A stretch of DNA of 29,072 nucleotides from an uncultured Eubacterium sp. (GTDB taxonomy: Bacteria > Bacillota > Clostridia > Peptostreptococcales > Anaerovoracaceae): the NCBI GenBank assembly GCA_937900695.1, contig CALCFD010000002.1, positions 1-29,072 on the forward strand, read 5' to 3'. Every line of letters begins with the position of its first letter. The first letter of the stretch is position 1. Below the pieces are notes generated by a model, which saw only the letters and a list, made by a program, of their open reading frames with translations, did no database searches and was not told where the DNA came from. Shown piece by piece: positions 1 to 9,400 of this stretch. Position numbers and translations under genes: made by a program.

Positions 1-14
1 TCTTCAAGCTGCAT

Positions 15-47
15 AAAAATAGCGAGGCAGTTAAAAACTGTCTCGCT
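15..47 (-). terminator. Rho-independent terminator after dsdA
   Basis: A 12-bp stem (21-32 with 36-47, one G-T wobble) closes a 3-base loop. On the minus strand it is followed by ATTTTTA (20 down to 14). It lies about 50 bases past the dsdA stop. It may also stop plus-strand transcription from a gene left of the window, though the T-run on that side is poorer. Confidence 0.8.
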
Positions 48-94
48 AATAAAGTTTAACTTTTTGGGGTCCCCTCAGAAGTATCCTCGCTTTT

Positions 95-1324
95 TTATTC
101 TGAAATACCATTTAAGTATTTTTCTTTTTCTTCTTTTGGTACCATGTTGCCACCAGTTGCCCAAACTAGGTGAGTTGCACCTTTAGGTGCTTGGCAGTCT
201 ATAACTTTAACACCAGTAAAACCAGCACATGATGAGGGTTCTATAAAGACATTCTCAAGGTCGTGTAGTTTTGATAAAAGAGGTAATAGTCTATTATCAT
301 CAACTGTAAAGCATCCATCTAACATAGTTTCCATAAGATTTCCAACTAGTTTAGATGCTCTGCCTACTGCTAGACCATCAGCGATAGTTTTACCGCTTAA
401 ACCTATATCTTGAACAGATATTTTATCATGAAGACCTGTTATAAGGCCGAGAGTCATGCAAGGAGCCATAGTTGGTTCTGCAAAATAAATATGAGCATTT
501 TTACCGAAATATTCTTTTATGCCAAATGTTATACCACCTGGTGCACCACCTACGCCACAAGGAATATAAACATATAGAGGATGATCTTCATCTACAATGA
601 TACCTGCTTCATCAAATTGTTTTTTTAGTCGTTTTCCTGCAACTGCATAGCCCATAAATAAATCAAGGCTGTTTTCATCATCTACAAAATGACAATTTGG
701 ATTTTTTTCAGCTTCTTTTCTTCCTTCAGCAACAGCTTTTTGATAATCATCAGGATATTCTATGACTTTTGCTCCTTTAAATCTAAGTAAGTCCTTTTTC
801 CATTGACGAGCATCTTGTGACATGTGTACTGTAACATCAAATCCAAGCTTTGCAGAAATAATACCGATACTTAGACCTAAATTACCTGTTGAGCCAACTG
901 CAACACTATACTGGGAAAATAGCTTCTTAAATTGATCATCAGCTAGTTTGCTATAGTCATCATCTAAATCTAAAAGTCCCTGTTTTATAGCTATTTCTTC
1001 TGCGTATTTTAAGACTTCATATATTCCGCCTCTGGCTTTTACTGAACCAGAAATTGGTAAGTTAGCGTCCATTTTTAGATATAATTCATTTTCAACATCT
1101 AATTCTTTTGCCATTTGAGGTATTTTAACTATTGGTGATTCAATTATACCATTTGCCTCTTCTGTTTCAGGAAAAGCTTTTTTTATATACGGAGCAAATC
1201 TTAAAAGTCTAGCTTCTGCATCGTCTATATCAGCTTTTGTATAAGGGATAGGTTTGTTGTTATCAAGCTTATCATTTATCCAAAATATTTCTGTTCCTTC
1301 AGCCAATTTTTGTTTTAGTTCCAT
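95..1324 (-). CDS. dsdA: D-serine dehydratase (D-serine ammonia-lyase), PLP enzyme
   Basis: Converts D-serine to pyruvate and ammonia in the cytoplasm using pyridoxal phosphate (family knowledge). The 409-residue product shows the fold-type II PLP lysine in SGSVKARGG (K96), the phosphate-binding glycine loop GSTGNLG (144-150), a second glycine-rich loop PCGVGGAPGG (255-264) and a conserved C-terminal WATGGNMVP segment. It is somewhat shorter than E. coli DsdA (about 440 residues), mostly at the ends, but all core motifs are present. The ATG at 1324 has a strong AAGGAGG site eight bases upstream, and that site overlaps the stop of the preceding metallophosphoesterase gene. The two genes, 14 bases apart, are probably co-transcribed. 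No dsdC-type regulator or D-serine permease is adjacent, so detoxification or use of wall-derived D-serine is only inference. Confidence 0.93.
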   Translation of the reverse strand: MELKQKLAEGTEIFWINDKLDNNKPIPYTKADIDDAEARLLRFAPYIKKAFPETEEANGIIESPIVKIPQMAKELDVENELYLKMDANLPISGSVKARGGIYEVLKYAEEIAIKQGLLDLDDDYSKLADDQFKKLFSQYSVAVGSTGNLGLSIGIISAKLGFDVTVHMSQDARQWKKDLLRFKGAKVIEYPDDYQKAVAEGRKEAEKNPNCHFVDDENSLDLFMGYAVAGKRLKKQFDEAGIIVDEDHPLYVYIPCGVGGAPGGITFGIKEYFGKNAHIYFAEPTMAPCMTLGLITGLHDKISVQDIGLSGKTIADGLAVGRASKLVGNLMETMLDGCFTVDDNRLLPLLSKLHDLENVFIEPSSCAGFTGVKVIDCQAPKGATHLVWATGGNMVPKEEKEKYLNGISE

Positions 1325-1338
1325 GAAGTTTTCCTCCT

Positions 1339-2166
1339 TTAATTGATATTAAAAAAAGTTATTTCGGGTTTAGCAAAGAGTCTAGCATTTATTTTTGTTG
1401 TACCTAGACCTGGATTCACGTAAAGTAGAGAATTATTATTTTTATATTCGCCATAGGTATATTTAGAGCCCAAAGCAGGTAGTATTTTATCCTTTAAGTA
1501 TGGAATATTAACTTGTCCTCCATGAGAATGGCCAGATACCATTAGATCTACTTTATCTTTGTTAAAGTTGTCAAAGACGTCTGGCTCATGACATATCACT
1601 AAATTATATGTATTACTATTTTCTTTATTTACTATACTACTATTTCCATAGCCTATAAGAAAATCATCTACACCTATAAGTTTTAAATTGTTTTTGCTAA
1701 AAGAAACGCTTTGGTTTATTAAAACTTCAAAACCACCTTTATTCATTATAGATTTATAGTAATTTTGGGCACCACCACCATAATCGTGATTTCCAAAAAC
1801 AGCATATTTGCCTTTTTTAGCTTTTATATTTAAAAGTTTTGATGAAATTATAGATGTATTTTTTTTATAGTTTTGATAATTATCTATTAAATCTCCTGTG
1901 AAAATAACGTAATCTACTTCTTTTTCATTTATCTTAGCGATTACTTTATCAAAGTTTTCTAGTTTATAACCAGCACCAAAATGAGTATCTGCAAATACAG
2001 CTATGCTAACTGGTTCTTTAAGTTTCTTTGAAGATATATTTACTTCTTCAGTTTTTAGTTGATTAGGTTCGATAAAAAATGCATAACAAACGGTTATAGC
2101 TCCGATTAAGCATAAAATAAAAATTAATATTAAAATGGTTTTAAATAGTTTAATTATTCCTTTCAA
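1339..2166 (-). CDS. Membrane-anchored calcineurin-like metallophosphoesterase (YkuE-like)
   Basis: A 275-residue product when read from the TTG at 2166. An N-terminal hydrophobic helix (about residues 8-32) anchors a metallophosphoesterase domain, probably outside the membrane. All metal-ligand blocks are visible: ADTHF (D60, H62), TGDLID (D92), GNHD (N126, H127), CHEPD (H193) and GHSHGG (H213, H215). The YkuE-like group contains phosphoesterases, some proposed to act on lipids, but the substrate here is unknown. The reading frame is open upstream to a GTG at 2205, but that codon has no ribosome site and lies upstream of the predicted transcription start. The TTG has AGGAGG six bases away. 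The gene leads an apparent operon with dsdA; a functional link is not obvious. Confidence 0.85.
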   Translation of the reverse strand: MKGIIKLFKTILILIFILCLIGAITVCYAFFIEPNQLKTEEVNISSKKLKEPVSIAVFADTHFGAGYKLENFDKVIAKINEKEVDYVIFTGDLIDNYQNYKKNTSIISSKLLNIKAKKGKYAVFGNHDYGGGAQNYYKSIMNKGGFEVLINQSVSFSKNNLKLIGVDDFLIGYGNSSIVNKENSNTYNLVICHEPDVFDNFNKDKVDLMVSGHSHGGQVNIPYLKDKILPALGSKYTYGEYKNNNSLLYVNPGLGTTKINARLFAKPEITFFNIN

Positions 2167-2172
2167 ATAAAT

Positions 2173-2178
2173 CCTCCT
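2173..2178 (-). promoter_or_regulatory. Ribosome binding site that sets a TTG start
   Basis: AGGAGG on the minus strand with a 6-base spacer to the TTG at 2166. No comparable site precedes the GTG at 2205. Confidence 0.8.
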
Positions 2179-2195
2179 AAAATACTTTTCTATAT

Positions 2196-2204
2196 ATTTT
2201 ACCA
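2196..2204 (-). promoter_or_regulatory. Extended -10 promoter for the metallophosphoesterase-dsdA unit
   Basis: The minus strand reads TGGTAAAAT, an extended -10, with a poor -35 (TGTATT at 2219-2224). The expected start near 2189 leaves a leader of about 22 bases holding the AGGAGG site, which agrees with the TTG start. Confidence 0.5.
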
Positions 2205-2235
2205 CAGGCTGAGGTAGAAATACATATGGTTTTCA

Positions 2236-2244
2236 TGATATAAT
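2236..2244 (+). promoter_or_regulatory. Extended -10 promoter for the flavoprotein-gpmI-addA operon
   Basis: The sequence TGATATAAT is a perfect extended -10 (TGnTATAAT), with no good -35. The start near 2251 lies just ahead of the GGAGG at 2257. No other promoter is evident before 9887, so it may drive four genes. Confidence 0.65.
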
Positions 2245-2266
2245 AAAAGATATTTTGGAGGTAAAT

Positions 2267-3448
2267 ATGACAAAAATTTGTATCATTGGAGGAGGGGCAT
2301 CAGGCATGATGAGTGCTATTATTATAGCTTCTAAAAATCCTCTAATAGACATAACTATTATAGAAAAAAAGGAAAAGCTTGGCAGTAAATTATATGCAAC
2401 TGGCAATGGAAGATGTAATATAAGCAACTCAAATTGTGACACTTTTGGTGAGACTTGTAAGGTGTTTAGAAAAGTTGGAGTGGAAATTAAGATAACGGAA
2501 GAAGGTAGAGCTTATCCTGTATCTGAACAGGCTAAAGATGTAGTATTTGCTCTAGAAACAGCTGTAAAAGCTTACGGAATTAATATTATTGTAAACCATG
2601 CTGCTACAGATGTAAAACCAATGAAAAACGGCAAATACAAGGTTTTATTAGGGAAAAAAGAGATGGATTTTGATGGGGTTATTTTAGCTACTGGTGGCAA
2701 GTGTGCAGCTCATTTTGGAACTACAGGAGATGGATATAAATTAGCTACCAATTTAGGACATAAGGTTAACAAATTGATACCTGCTTTAGTGCCAATCGAG
2801 TGTAGCAATAAATTTATTGGAAGTATATCAGGAGTTAGAGTAAAAGCAAAGGTTACTTTAAAAAGAAAAGGGCAAATAGTAGATGAGCAGGTTGGTGAAA
2901 TTCAGTTTACTAAAGATGGTTTATCTGGTATAGCTATATTTAATATGAGCTCTTATGTAAGAATTGGTAATGGTTTAAAGTTTAGCTCGTACAATGTTGT
3001 TTTAGATTTGATTGCTCAATACAAAAATGCAGAAATCTTATATATTTTATCTTTGAGAAGAAATATAAAAGGTTTAAAAACTGCTGATTTGTTTAATGCT
3101 ATAGTGAATAGACAGATAGCTTCACGTCTTTTAAAAGAAGTTAGTGAAAATAAACCTGATGCTTCTAATCTTACAGGAGAGGATTTGGAGAAGATTGTTA
3201 ACTTATTTAGAAATGTAAATTTTGAGGTTACAGGGGTAAAGGGTTGGAAAGAAGCTCAGTGTACTGCTGGTGGTGTTGATTTTGATCAATTTGATAAAGA
3301 TACTATGGAGTCTAAAATATATAAAGGGTTATATTTTGTCGGTGAGGTTATAGATTATGACGGTCCATGCGGTGGATATAATCTTGAAAATGCATGGGTT
3401 ACAGCTAGAAAAGCAGGGAAGGCGATATGTACAGAATACACGAAATAA
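2267..3448 (+). CDS. HI0933/YhiN/BaiN-family flavoprotein oxidoreductase
   Basis: A predicted FAD-binding oxidoreductase of 393 residues; the physiological substrate is unknown. It shows the dinucleotide loop GGGASG (8-13), the family motif TGNGRCN (45-51), ATGGK, the TTGDGYKLA block and a C-terminal GGYNLENAW segment. Relatives include E. coli YhiN and BaiN of bile-acid 7-dehydroxylating clostridia, so a role in reduction of organic compounds is possible but unproven. The ATG at 2267 is chosen over a TTG at 2255 because that TTG overlaps the GGAGG site (2257-2261), which sits five bases before the ATG. Between NGRCN and the RAYP block the protein appears about 20 residues shorter than I recall for YhiN. 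The last 22 bases overlap the next flavoprotein gene. Confidence 0.85.
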   Translation: MTKICIIGGGASGMMSAIIIASKNPLIDITIIEKKEKLGSKLYATGNGRCNISNSNCDTFGETCKVFRKVGVEIKITEEGRAYPVSEQAKDVVFALETAVKAYGINIIVNHAATDVKPMKNGKYKVLLGKKEMDFDGVILATGGKCAAHFGTTGDGYKLATNLGHKVNKLIPALVPIECSNKFIGSISGVRVKAKVTLKRKGQIVDEQVGEIQFTKDGLSGIAIFNMSSYVRIGNGLKFSSYNVVLDLIAQYKNAEILYILSLRRNIKGLKTADLFNAIVNRQIASRLLKEVSENKPDASNLTGEDLEKIVNLFRNVNFEVTGVKGWKEAQCTAGGVDFDQFDKDTMESKIYKGLYFVGEVIDYDGPCGGYNLENAWVTARKAGKAICTEYTK

Positions 3449-4935
3449 AACTTGATATAGATGATTCTTGGGATATTATTCCCAAAAAGATAGTAAAAAA
3501 GCTTAAAGTGAGAAATCTTAAAATTGATGAATATAAAGTTGTAAAGGAATCCATCGATGCTAGAGATAAAAAGGCTATCAAAAAGAGTTATACAGTTGAT
3601 TTTAGTTGCAATAAAAAGCTAGATTTACCAGAGGCTCCAAATATGAGCTATCAGTACGTTTCTTGTAAGTATGATAAAAGCAAACGTCCGGTAATAGTTG
3701 GATTTGGTCCTTGTGGTATGTTTTGTGCTCTTATTTTAGCTCAGATGGGATATAAGCCTATCGTTTTAGAAAGAGGAAGAGATGTAGATAAGAGAACTTG
3801 CGATGTGGAAAAGTTTTGGCAGACAGGCAAGTTAGATGAGTCTTCTAATGTTCAATTTGGAGAAGGAGGTGCTGGAACTTTTTCTGATGGAAAGCTTACT
3901 ACTGGTATAAAGGATAAGCGCATACGAAAAGTTTTAGAGGAGTTTGTGAAATTTGGAGCACCCGATGACATTCTCTACAAGCATAAGGCTCATATTGGCA
4001 CTGATATTTTAAAGATAGTAGTTAAAAATATCAGGGAAGAAATTAAGAGACTTGGAGGAGACGTGAGATTTTCATCTTTGGCAAATAATATAATAACAAA
4101 AGACAATAAGTTGATTGGTCTAGAGGTTAAAAGTGAAAATGGTCAGTATATATTAGATTGTGAAAAAGCAGTATTTGCTATAGGTCATAGTGCAAGAGAT
4201 ACTTTTAACATGCTTTATGAAAATGGTCTTGATATGAGCCAAAAGCCTTTTTCTATAGGCGTTAGAATAGAGCATCCACAAAAGATTATCAATGAGGCTC
4301 AGTACGGTTCTGATGAGATTGCTCAAAAGCTTGGAGCAGCTGACTATAAGTTAAGTTATAGATGTAAAAATGGTCGAGGTGTTTATACATTTTGTATGTG
4401 CCCTGGAGGAGTAGTAGTAATGGCATCTTCTTCAGAAGGGCAAGTTGTTACTAATGGCATGAGTTATCGTGCTAGAAATGGACAGTTTGCTAACAGTGGG
4501 CTTTTGGTAGATGTTAGACTTGATGATTTTAAATCTGACCATCCTTTAGCTGGCGTGGCTTTTCAAGAAAAGTATGAGAGAATGGCTTATGAGGTTGCCA
4601 AAGGATATCATTTTCCTATTTGCACTTGGGAAAATTTCAAGAACTCTGATGTGGCCAGGGCTTTGCCAGAGTTTGCTGTTGAAGCAATATGTGAGGCTAT
4701 TCCTAATATGGGTAAAAAACTTAAAGGGTTTGATATGAAGGACGCTAAAATGAAGGGCGTTGAAACTCGAAGTTCATCGCCTGTTAGATTTAGTAGAGAT
4801 AAAAATATGCAGTCAAATATCAAGGGAATATATCCTGCAGGAGAAGGTGCTGGATATGCTGGAGGTATTGTTTCTGCAGCAGTAGATGGAATTAAAATAG
4901 CTGAGAGTATAGCGGAGGATAAGGAGTATGAATAG
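3427..4935 (+). CDS. Uncharacterised FAD-dependent dehydrogenase (COG2509-type)
   Basis: A 502-residue predicted flavoprotein. Residues 1-85 form a separate, lysine-rich N-terminal domain typical of this family. The dinucleotide loop follows as VGFGPCG (91-97), ending in a strand with an acidic residue (LERGRDVDKR). A glycine-rich FGEGGAGTFSDGKL block comes next, and a C-terminal YPAGEGAGYAGGIVSAAVDG segment would close over the FAD. It is cytoplasmic and lacks signal or membrane segments. The reaction is unknown for the whole family. The ATG lies inside the previous gene (22-base overlap) with a GGGAAGG site upstream, and its own end overlaps gpmI by 8 bases, so translation of the three genes is probably coupled. 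It is unrelated in detail to the flavoprotein before it, so this is not a recent duplication. Confidence 0.85.
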   Translation: MYRIHEIKLDIDDSWDIIPKKIVKKLKVRNLKIDEYKVVKESIDARDKKAIKKSYTVDFSCNKKLDLPEAPNMSYQYVSCKYDKSKRPVIVGFGPCGMFCALILAQMGYKPIVLERGRDVDKRTCDVEKFWQTGKLDESSNVQFGEGGAGTFSDGKLTTGIKDKRIRKVLEEFVKFGAPDDILYKHKAHIGTDILKIVVKNIREEIKRLGGDVRFSSLANNIITKDNKLIGLEVKSENGQYILDCEKAVFAIGHSARDTFNMLYENGLDMSQKPFSIGVRIEHPQKIINEAQYGSDEIAQKLGAADYKLSYRCKNGRGVYTFCMCPGGVVVMASSSEGQVVTNGMSYRARNGQFANSGLLVDVRLDDFKSDHPLAGVAFQEKYERMAYEVAKGYHFPICTWENFKNSDVARALPEFAVEAICEAIPNMGKKLKGFDMKDAKMKGVETRSSSPVRFSRDKNMQSNIKGIYPAGEGAGYAGGIVSAAVDGIKIAESIAEDKEYE

Positions 4936-6448
4936 TTTTAAAAGACCGACAATGTTGATGATTTTAGATGGATTTGGTGTAAATCCTAAAAAAGAGGGTA
5001 ATGCGATTAAGCTTGCTAATACATCTAATTTGGATAAACTTTTTAATAGTTATCCTAATACGGTTATTGGGGCTGCTGGATTAGAAGTTGGTTTACCTGA
5101 TGGACAGATGGGAAACTCTGAAGTTGGACATTTAAATATTGGCGCAGGTAGGATTGTTTTTCAAGAGTTAACTAGAATTACAAATGAAATTGAAACAGGA
5201 AAAATTCATGATAATAAAGTTATTTTAGAGGCTATAAATCATGCTAAGAAAAACGATGGTGCGATTCATCTGATTGGTCTTTTATCAGATGGTGGTGTTC
5301 ACAGTCATATTGATCATCTTAAGGCATTGATTAAGATGGCTGATAAAAATCATCTTAAAAAAGTGTATCTACATTGTTTCCTTGATGGTAGAGATGTGCC
5401 ACCTCGTTGTGCAAAAACTTATATTGAGGATATAGAAAATCTTTTATTACAGATAAATCTTGGTAAAATTGCTACTATTTCTGGCAGATATTACGCTATG
5501 GATAGGGATAATAGATGGGAAAGAATTAAAAAAGCATATGATGCTATGACATTGGGAGAAGCAAGAGAAGCAAAGTCAGCCATGGAGGCTATAGATTTGG
5601 CATATGCTAATGATGAAAACGACGAATTTGTTATTCCTACTTTAGTTGATAGAGAAGGGTTAGTTAAACCTGGCGACAGTGTTATGATGTTTAACTTTAG
5701 ACCTGATAGAGCAAGAGAAATCACAAGAGCATTTACGGATGATGAATTTATAGGCTTTGAAAGAAAAAAAATATCTGATTTGATGTATGTGTGTATGACT
5801 CAGTATGATGCAACTATGACAAATGTAAAAGTGGCATATCCGCCTCAGAAATTTGAAAACACATTAGGTGAATATATTGCAAAACAAGGATTAAAGCAGC
5901 TTAGAATAGCTGAAACTGAAAAGTATGCTCATGTAACATTTTTCTTCAATGGTGGAGTTGAAGAACCAAATGAAAATGAAGACAGGGAGCTTATTGCATC
6001 ACCAAAGGTTGCTACTTATGACTTAAAGCCTGAAATGAGTGCATACGAAGTGACTAATAAGGTTTTAGAAAAGTTAAATGATTATGATTTAATAATCTTA
6101 AATTTTGCTAACGCTGATATGGTTGGTCATACAGGTATAATGGATGCTGCTATTTCTGCTATTGAAGCTTTAGATGATTGTGTTTGGAAGATTGTAAACA
6201 AAGTATTAGAAATAGACGGTCAGATTTTGCTTACTGCAGATCATGGAAATGCAGATGTGATGCTTGATGAAGATGGAAATATAGTAACTGCTCATTCTTT
6301 AAATAAAGTTCCATTAATGCATATTGCTAATGAGCCTAAGGAACTTTGTGATGGTGGTAAACTGGCAGATATTGCTCCTACTATTTTAAGTTTGATGAAT
6401 TTAAAACAGCCTAGTGAGATGACTGGGAAATCTTTAATAAAGGATTAG
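4928..6448 (+). CDS. gpmI: 2,3-bisphosphoglycerate-independent phosphoglycerate mutase
   Basis: Interconverts 3- and 2-phosphoglycerate in glycolysis and gluconeogenesis; a Mn-dependent alkaline-phosphatase superfamily enzyme. The 506-residue length is normal. Visible signatures are LDGFG with metal ligand D14, NSEVGH with the phosphoserine nucleophile S64, DGRD and RP(D)RAR substrate-binding blocks, HTG, and the late metal motif TADHGNAD. The start is set by a GGAGG at 4914-4918, nine bases before the ATG; a second AAGGAG is only one base away and too close. It overlaps the flavoprotein gene by 8 bases and precedes addA by 4 bases. This context is unusual: gpmI more often follows tpi or pgk, or precedes eno, in Firmicutes, and none of these is next to it here. 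Confidence 0.97.
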   Translation: MNSFKRPTMLMILDGFGVNPKKEGNAIKLANTSNLDKLFNSYPNTVIGAAGLEVGLPDGQMGNSEVGHLNIGAGRIVFQELTRITNEIETGKIHDNKVILEAINHAKKNDGAIHLIGLLSDGGVHSHIDHLKALIKMADKNHLKKVYLHCFLDGRDVPPRCAKTYIEDIENLLLQINLGKIATISGRYYAMDRDNRWERIKKAYDAMTLGEAREAKSAMEAIDLAYANDENDEFVIPTLVDREGLVKPGDSVMMFNFRPDRAREITRAFTDDEFIGFERKKISDLMYVCMTQYDATMTNVKVAYPPQKFENTLGEYIAKQGLKQLRIAETEKYAHVTFFFNGGVEEPNENEDRELIASPKVATYDLKPEMSAYEVTNKVLEKLNDYDLIILNFANADMVGHTGIMDAAISAIEALDDCVWKIVNKVLEIDGQILLTADHGNADVMLDEDGNIVTAHSLNKVPLMHIANEPKELCDGGKLADIAPTILSLMNLKQPSEMTGKSLIKD

Positions 6449-6452
6449 AATT

Positions 6453-9400
6453 ATGAAGTGGACTGATAAACAGTTAAAAGCCATAGAAACTAGAAATCAA
6501 AATATACTAGTATCAGCTGCGGCAGGATCAGGCAAGACAGCTGTTTTAGTTGAACGTATTTTAAGATTGGTTTTAGAAGAAAATATTAATGTTAATGAGC
6601 TTTTAGTAGTTACTTTTACTAAGGCAGCTGCAAGTGAAATGAAGCAAAAGCTTATTAAAGCTATAAAAAATAGATTAACTGAAGGCAAAGGAAATGTAGA
6701 ATTTTTAAGAAAACAGTTAGAACTTATGCCTAAAGCGTTAATATCAACATTTCACTCTTTTGCTTTAGATGTTATAAGAAATTACTATTATGTGATAGAC
6801 ATAAACCCTAGCCTTAAAATCGCAGATGAAATTGAGGCGGAGCTATTAAAGAACAAGGCTTTAGATGAAGTTTTTGAAAATGAATTTAACCGTGAAGATA
6901 ATGATGACTTTATTGAATTTTTAAATGCTTATAGCAGTCATAAAAATGAAAATAAGGTTAAAGAGACTATTTTAAGCTTGTATAATCGTATTATGGCTAT
7001 GCCTAAACCTTATAAATGGATAAAGGATGCTGTTGATGGCATGGATGTCTATAAAGGAGACTATAAAATGACCGAGCTTTATAGTCTTATAATTAGTGAT
7101 ATTAAAGGGTCTTTAAATAGAGCCTTTGAATATAAGGTGGCAGCTATTGATACTTTAAAGGAATATGGGCTTGAAAGGTTAGCTTTAAATCAAAAGACTG
7201 ATTTAGATTATATCGACAATATTATAAAGCTTATGGATACAGATAAGGTAGATGTGGCTTTTGATATGATAAATGAGTATAAAAGTAAAGTTCTTAGAGC
7301 TAATAAAGACGAAAAAGATACTTATGAAATGATTAAAGATACTGTTGCGGCTTTTCGAAAAAATTCTAATGAAGAACTTAAATATATAAAAAACTATTAT
7401 ATGGCAACAGATCTTGATAGATTGTTTTTAGATATTTATGAGACTAAACCTAGATTAGAAGTTCTTAAAAATTTAATACTAAAGTTTGATGATTTATATA
7501 AACAGTTTAAAGAAGATAAAAAGCTAATGGACTTTAATGATATAGAACATTTTGCTATTGATATTTTAGAAAATGATGATGTGGCAAGTGAATATAGAGA
7601 AAAGATTAAATATATTTTTATAGATGAATATCAAGACAGTAATTTCCTTCAGGAAGTTATTATCGACAAGATAAAAAGAGATAATAATTTATTTTTAGTA
7701 GGTGATATTAAGCAGAGTATTTATAGGTTTAGATTAGCAGAACCTAGTATTTTTCAAAATAGGTATGCCCAATACAAAGATGTAACAAATGTAAATAGTA
7801 CCAAAATTGACTTAAATCAAAATTTCAGAAGTAAGAAGCCAGTTTTAGATTTTGTAAATGGTCTTTTTAAGTTTATTATGGATGGATATGATGATGATGC
7901 CGCTTTGTATTTAGGTGCAAAATCCAAAGAGGAATTTAATTTTAAAACAGAATTATACTTAGTTAATCGTGAAAAAAGCTTGATAGCAGAAGATGAAGTT
8001 GATGAAGAACTATTAGATCTTAAAGCTGCACAGGTTGAAGCTATTATGACTGTTAAAAGAATTAAAGAACTTATAGGTACAAGTTATTATGACCATAAAG
8101 AGGATAAGGTTAAAACAGTCAGTTATAAAGATATAGTTATACTTATGAGAGGAATAAAAAAGTGGGGAGATATTTTTCAAGATGTTTTAACACAAAACGA
8201 TGTTCCTGTTTATTTAAATAACAATAGTGGGTATTTTGAGTCATTAGAAATAAATCTATTAGTTGATTTACTTAAAGTTATTGATAACAGTAGTCAAGAT
8301 ATACCTCTTATTGGTGTTCTTAAATCTTCTGTATTTAATTTTACAATTGATGAACTTATTGAGATAAGATTATTAAATAAGTATACTGAATTTAATAAGG
8401 TGTTTAAACTTTATATATCAAAAGGTGAGTCACAAGAACTTAGAGAGAAGTGCAAAAATGCATTATATAAGATTAAACAGTGGAAGGAACTTGCTAGATT
8501 TGAGCCTATAGAAAGTTTTGTTTGGAAGCTTATTAGGGATAGCGGAATATATTTTTATGCGGCCTCTCTTACAAACGGGAAGCAAAGACAGCTTAATTTA
8601 CGTACTTTTTTAGATAAGACTTCTGATTATAGCAAAACAGGTGATAATAGCATATATGGATTATTAGAATATATAGGACGAGTTAAGGAAAATGCTCAAG
8701 TTGGACAGGATAGTTTACTTTCTGAAGAAGATGATACTGTTCAGATTACAACAATTCATAAGAGTAAAGGACTTGAGTATCCTATAGTTATAATTCCAGG
8801 AACTACTAAGAAATTTAATTTTACTAAAATATCTGATATGGGTACATCTCATAAGGATCTTGGAATAGGTTTATCTTATGTAGACAAAGATCATAGAATT
8901 AAAAGAAATACTTTACTGCAAAGAACTATAATCAATATAAATAAGCGAGAAGAGTTAGAAGAGGAATTACGTATCTTATATGTTGCTATGACAAGAGCAA
9001 AAGATCGACTTATAATTATAGGTTCTGCAAAAGATTCTTCAATATATGAAAATAGATTGAAAATAGATAAGTATCAGTCTATATGTTACATGGATTTAAT
9101 CTATCCGTATATGGATAAAAATACAGTATATACCCATATTTTAGATGTGACATCTTTAGGGGAATATGTATCAGAAAACCCATATAGTTTTTCAAAGAAT
9201 AGGAATTTAAAAAAATTTATTAGAAATACTAAAAAAATTGAATTAGATGAAATAGAGAATATTGCTAAAAGAATAGATTATAAATATCCGTATCCAGAGG
9301 CTTTAGAGACTAAGTCTAAATATGGTGTTACAGAACTTATAAAGAAAAATAAGCCATTTGAGCCTAAAAAGAGCAAGAAGAAAAAACATAATAAAAACAA

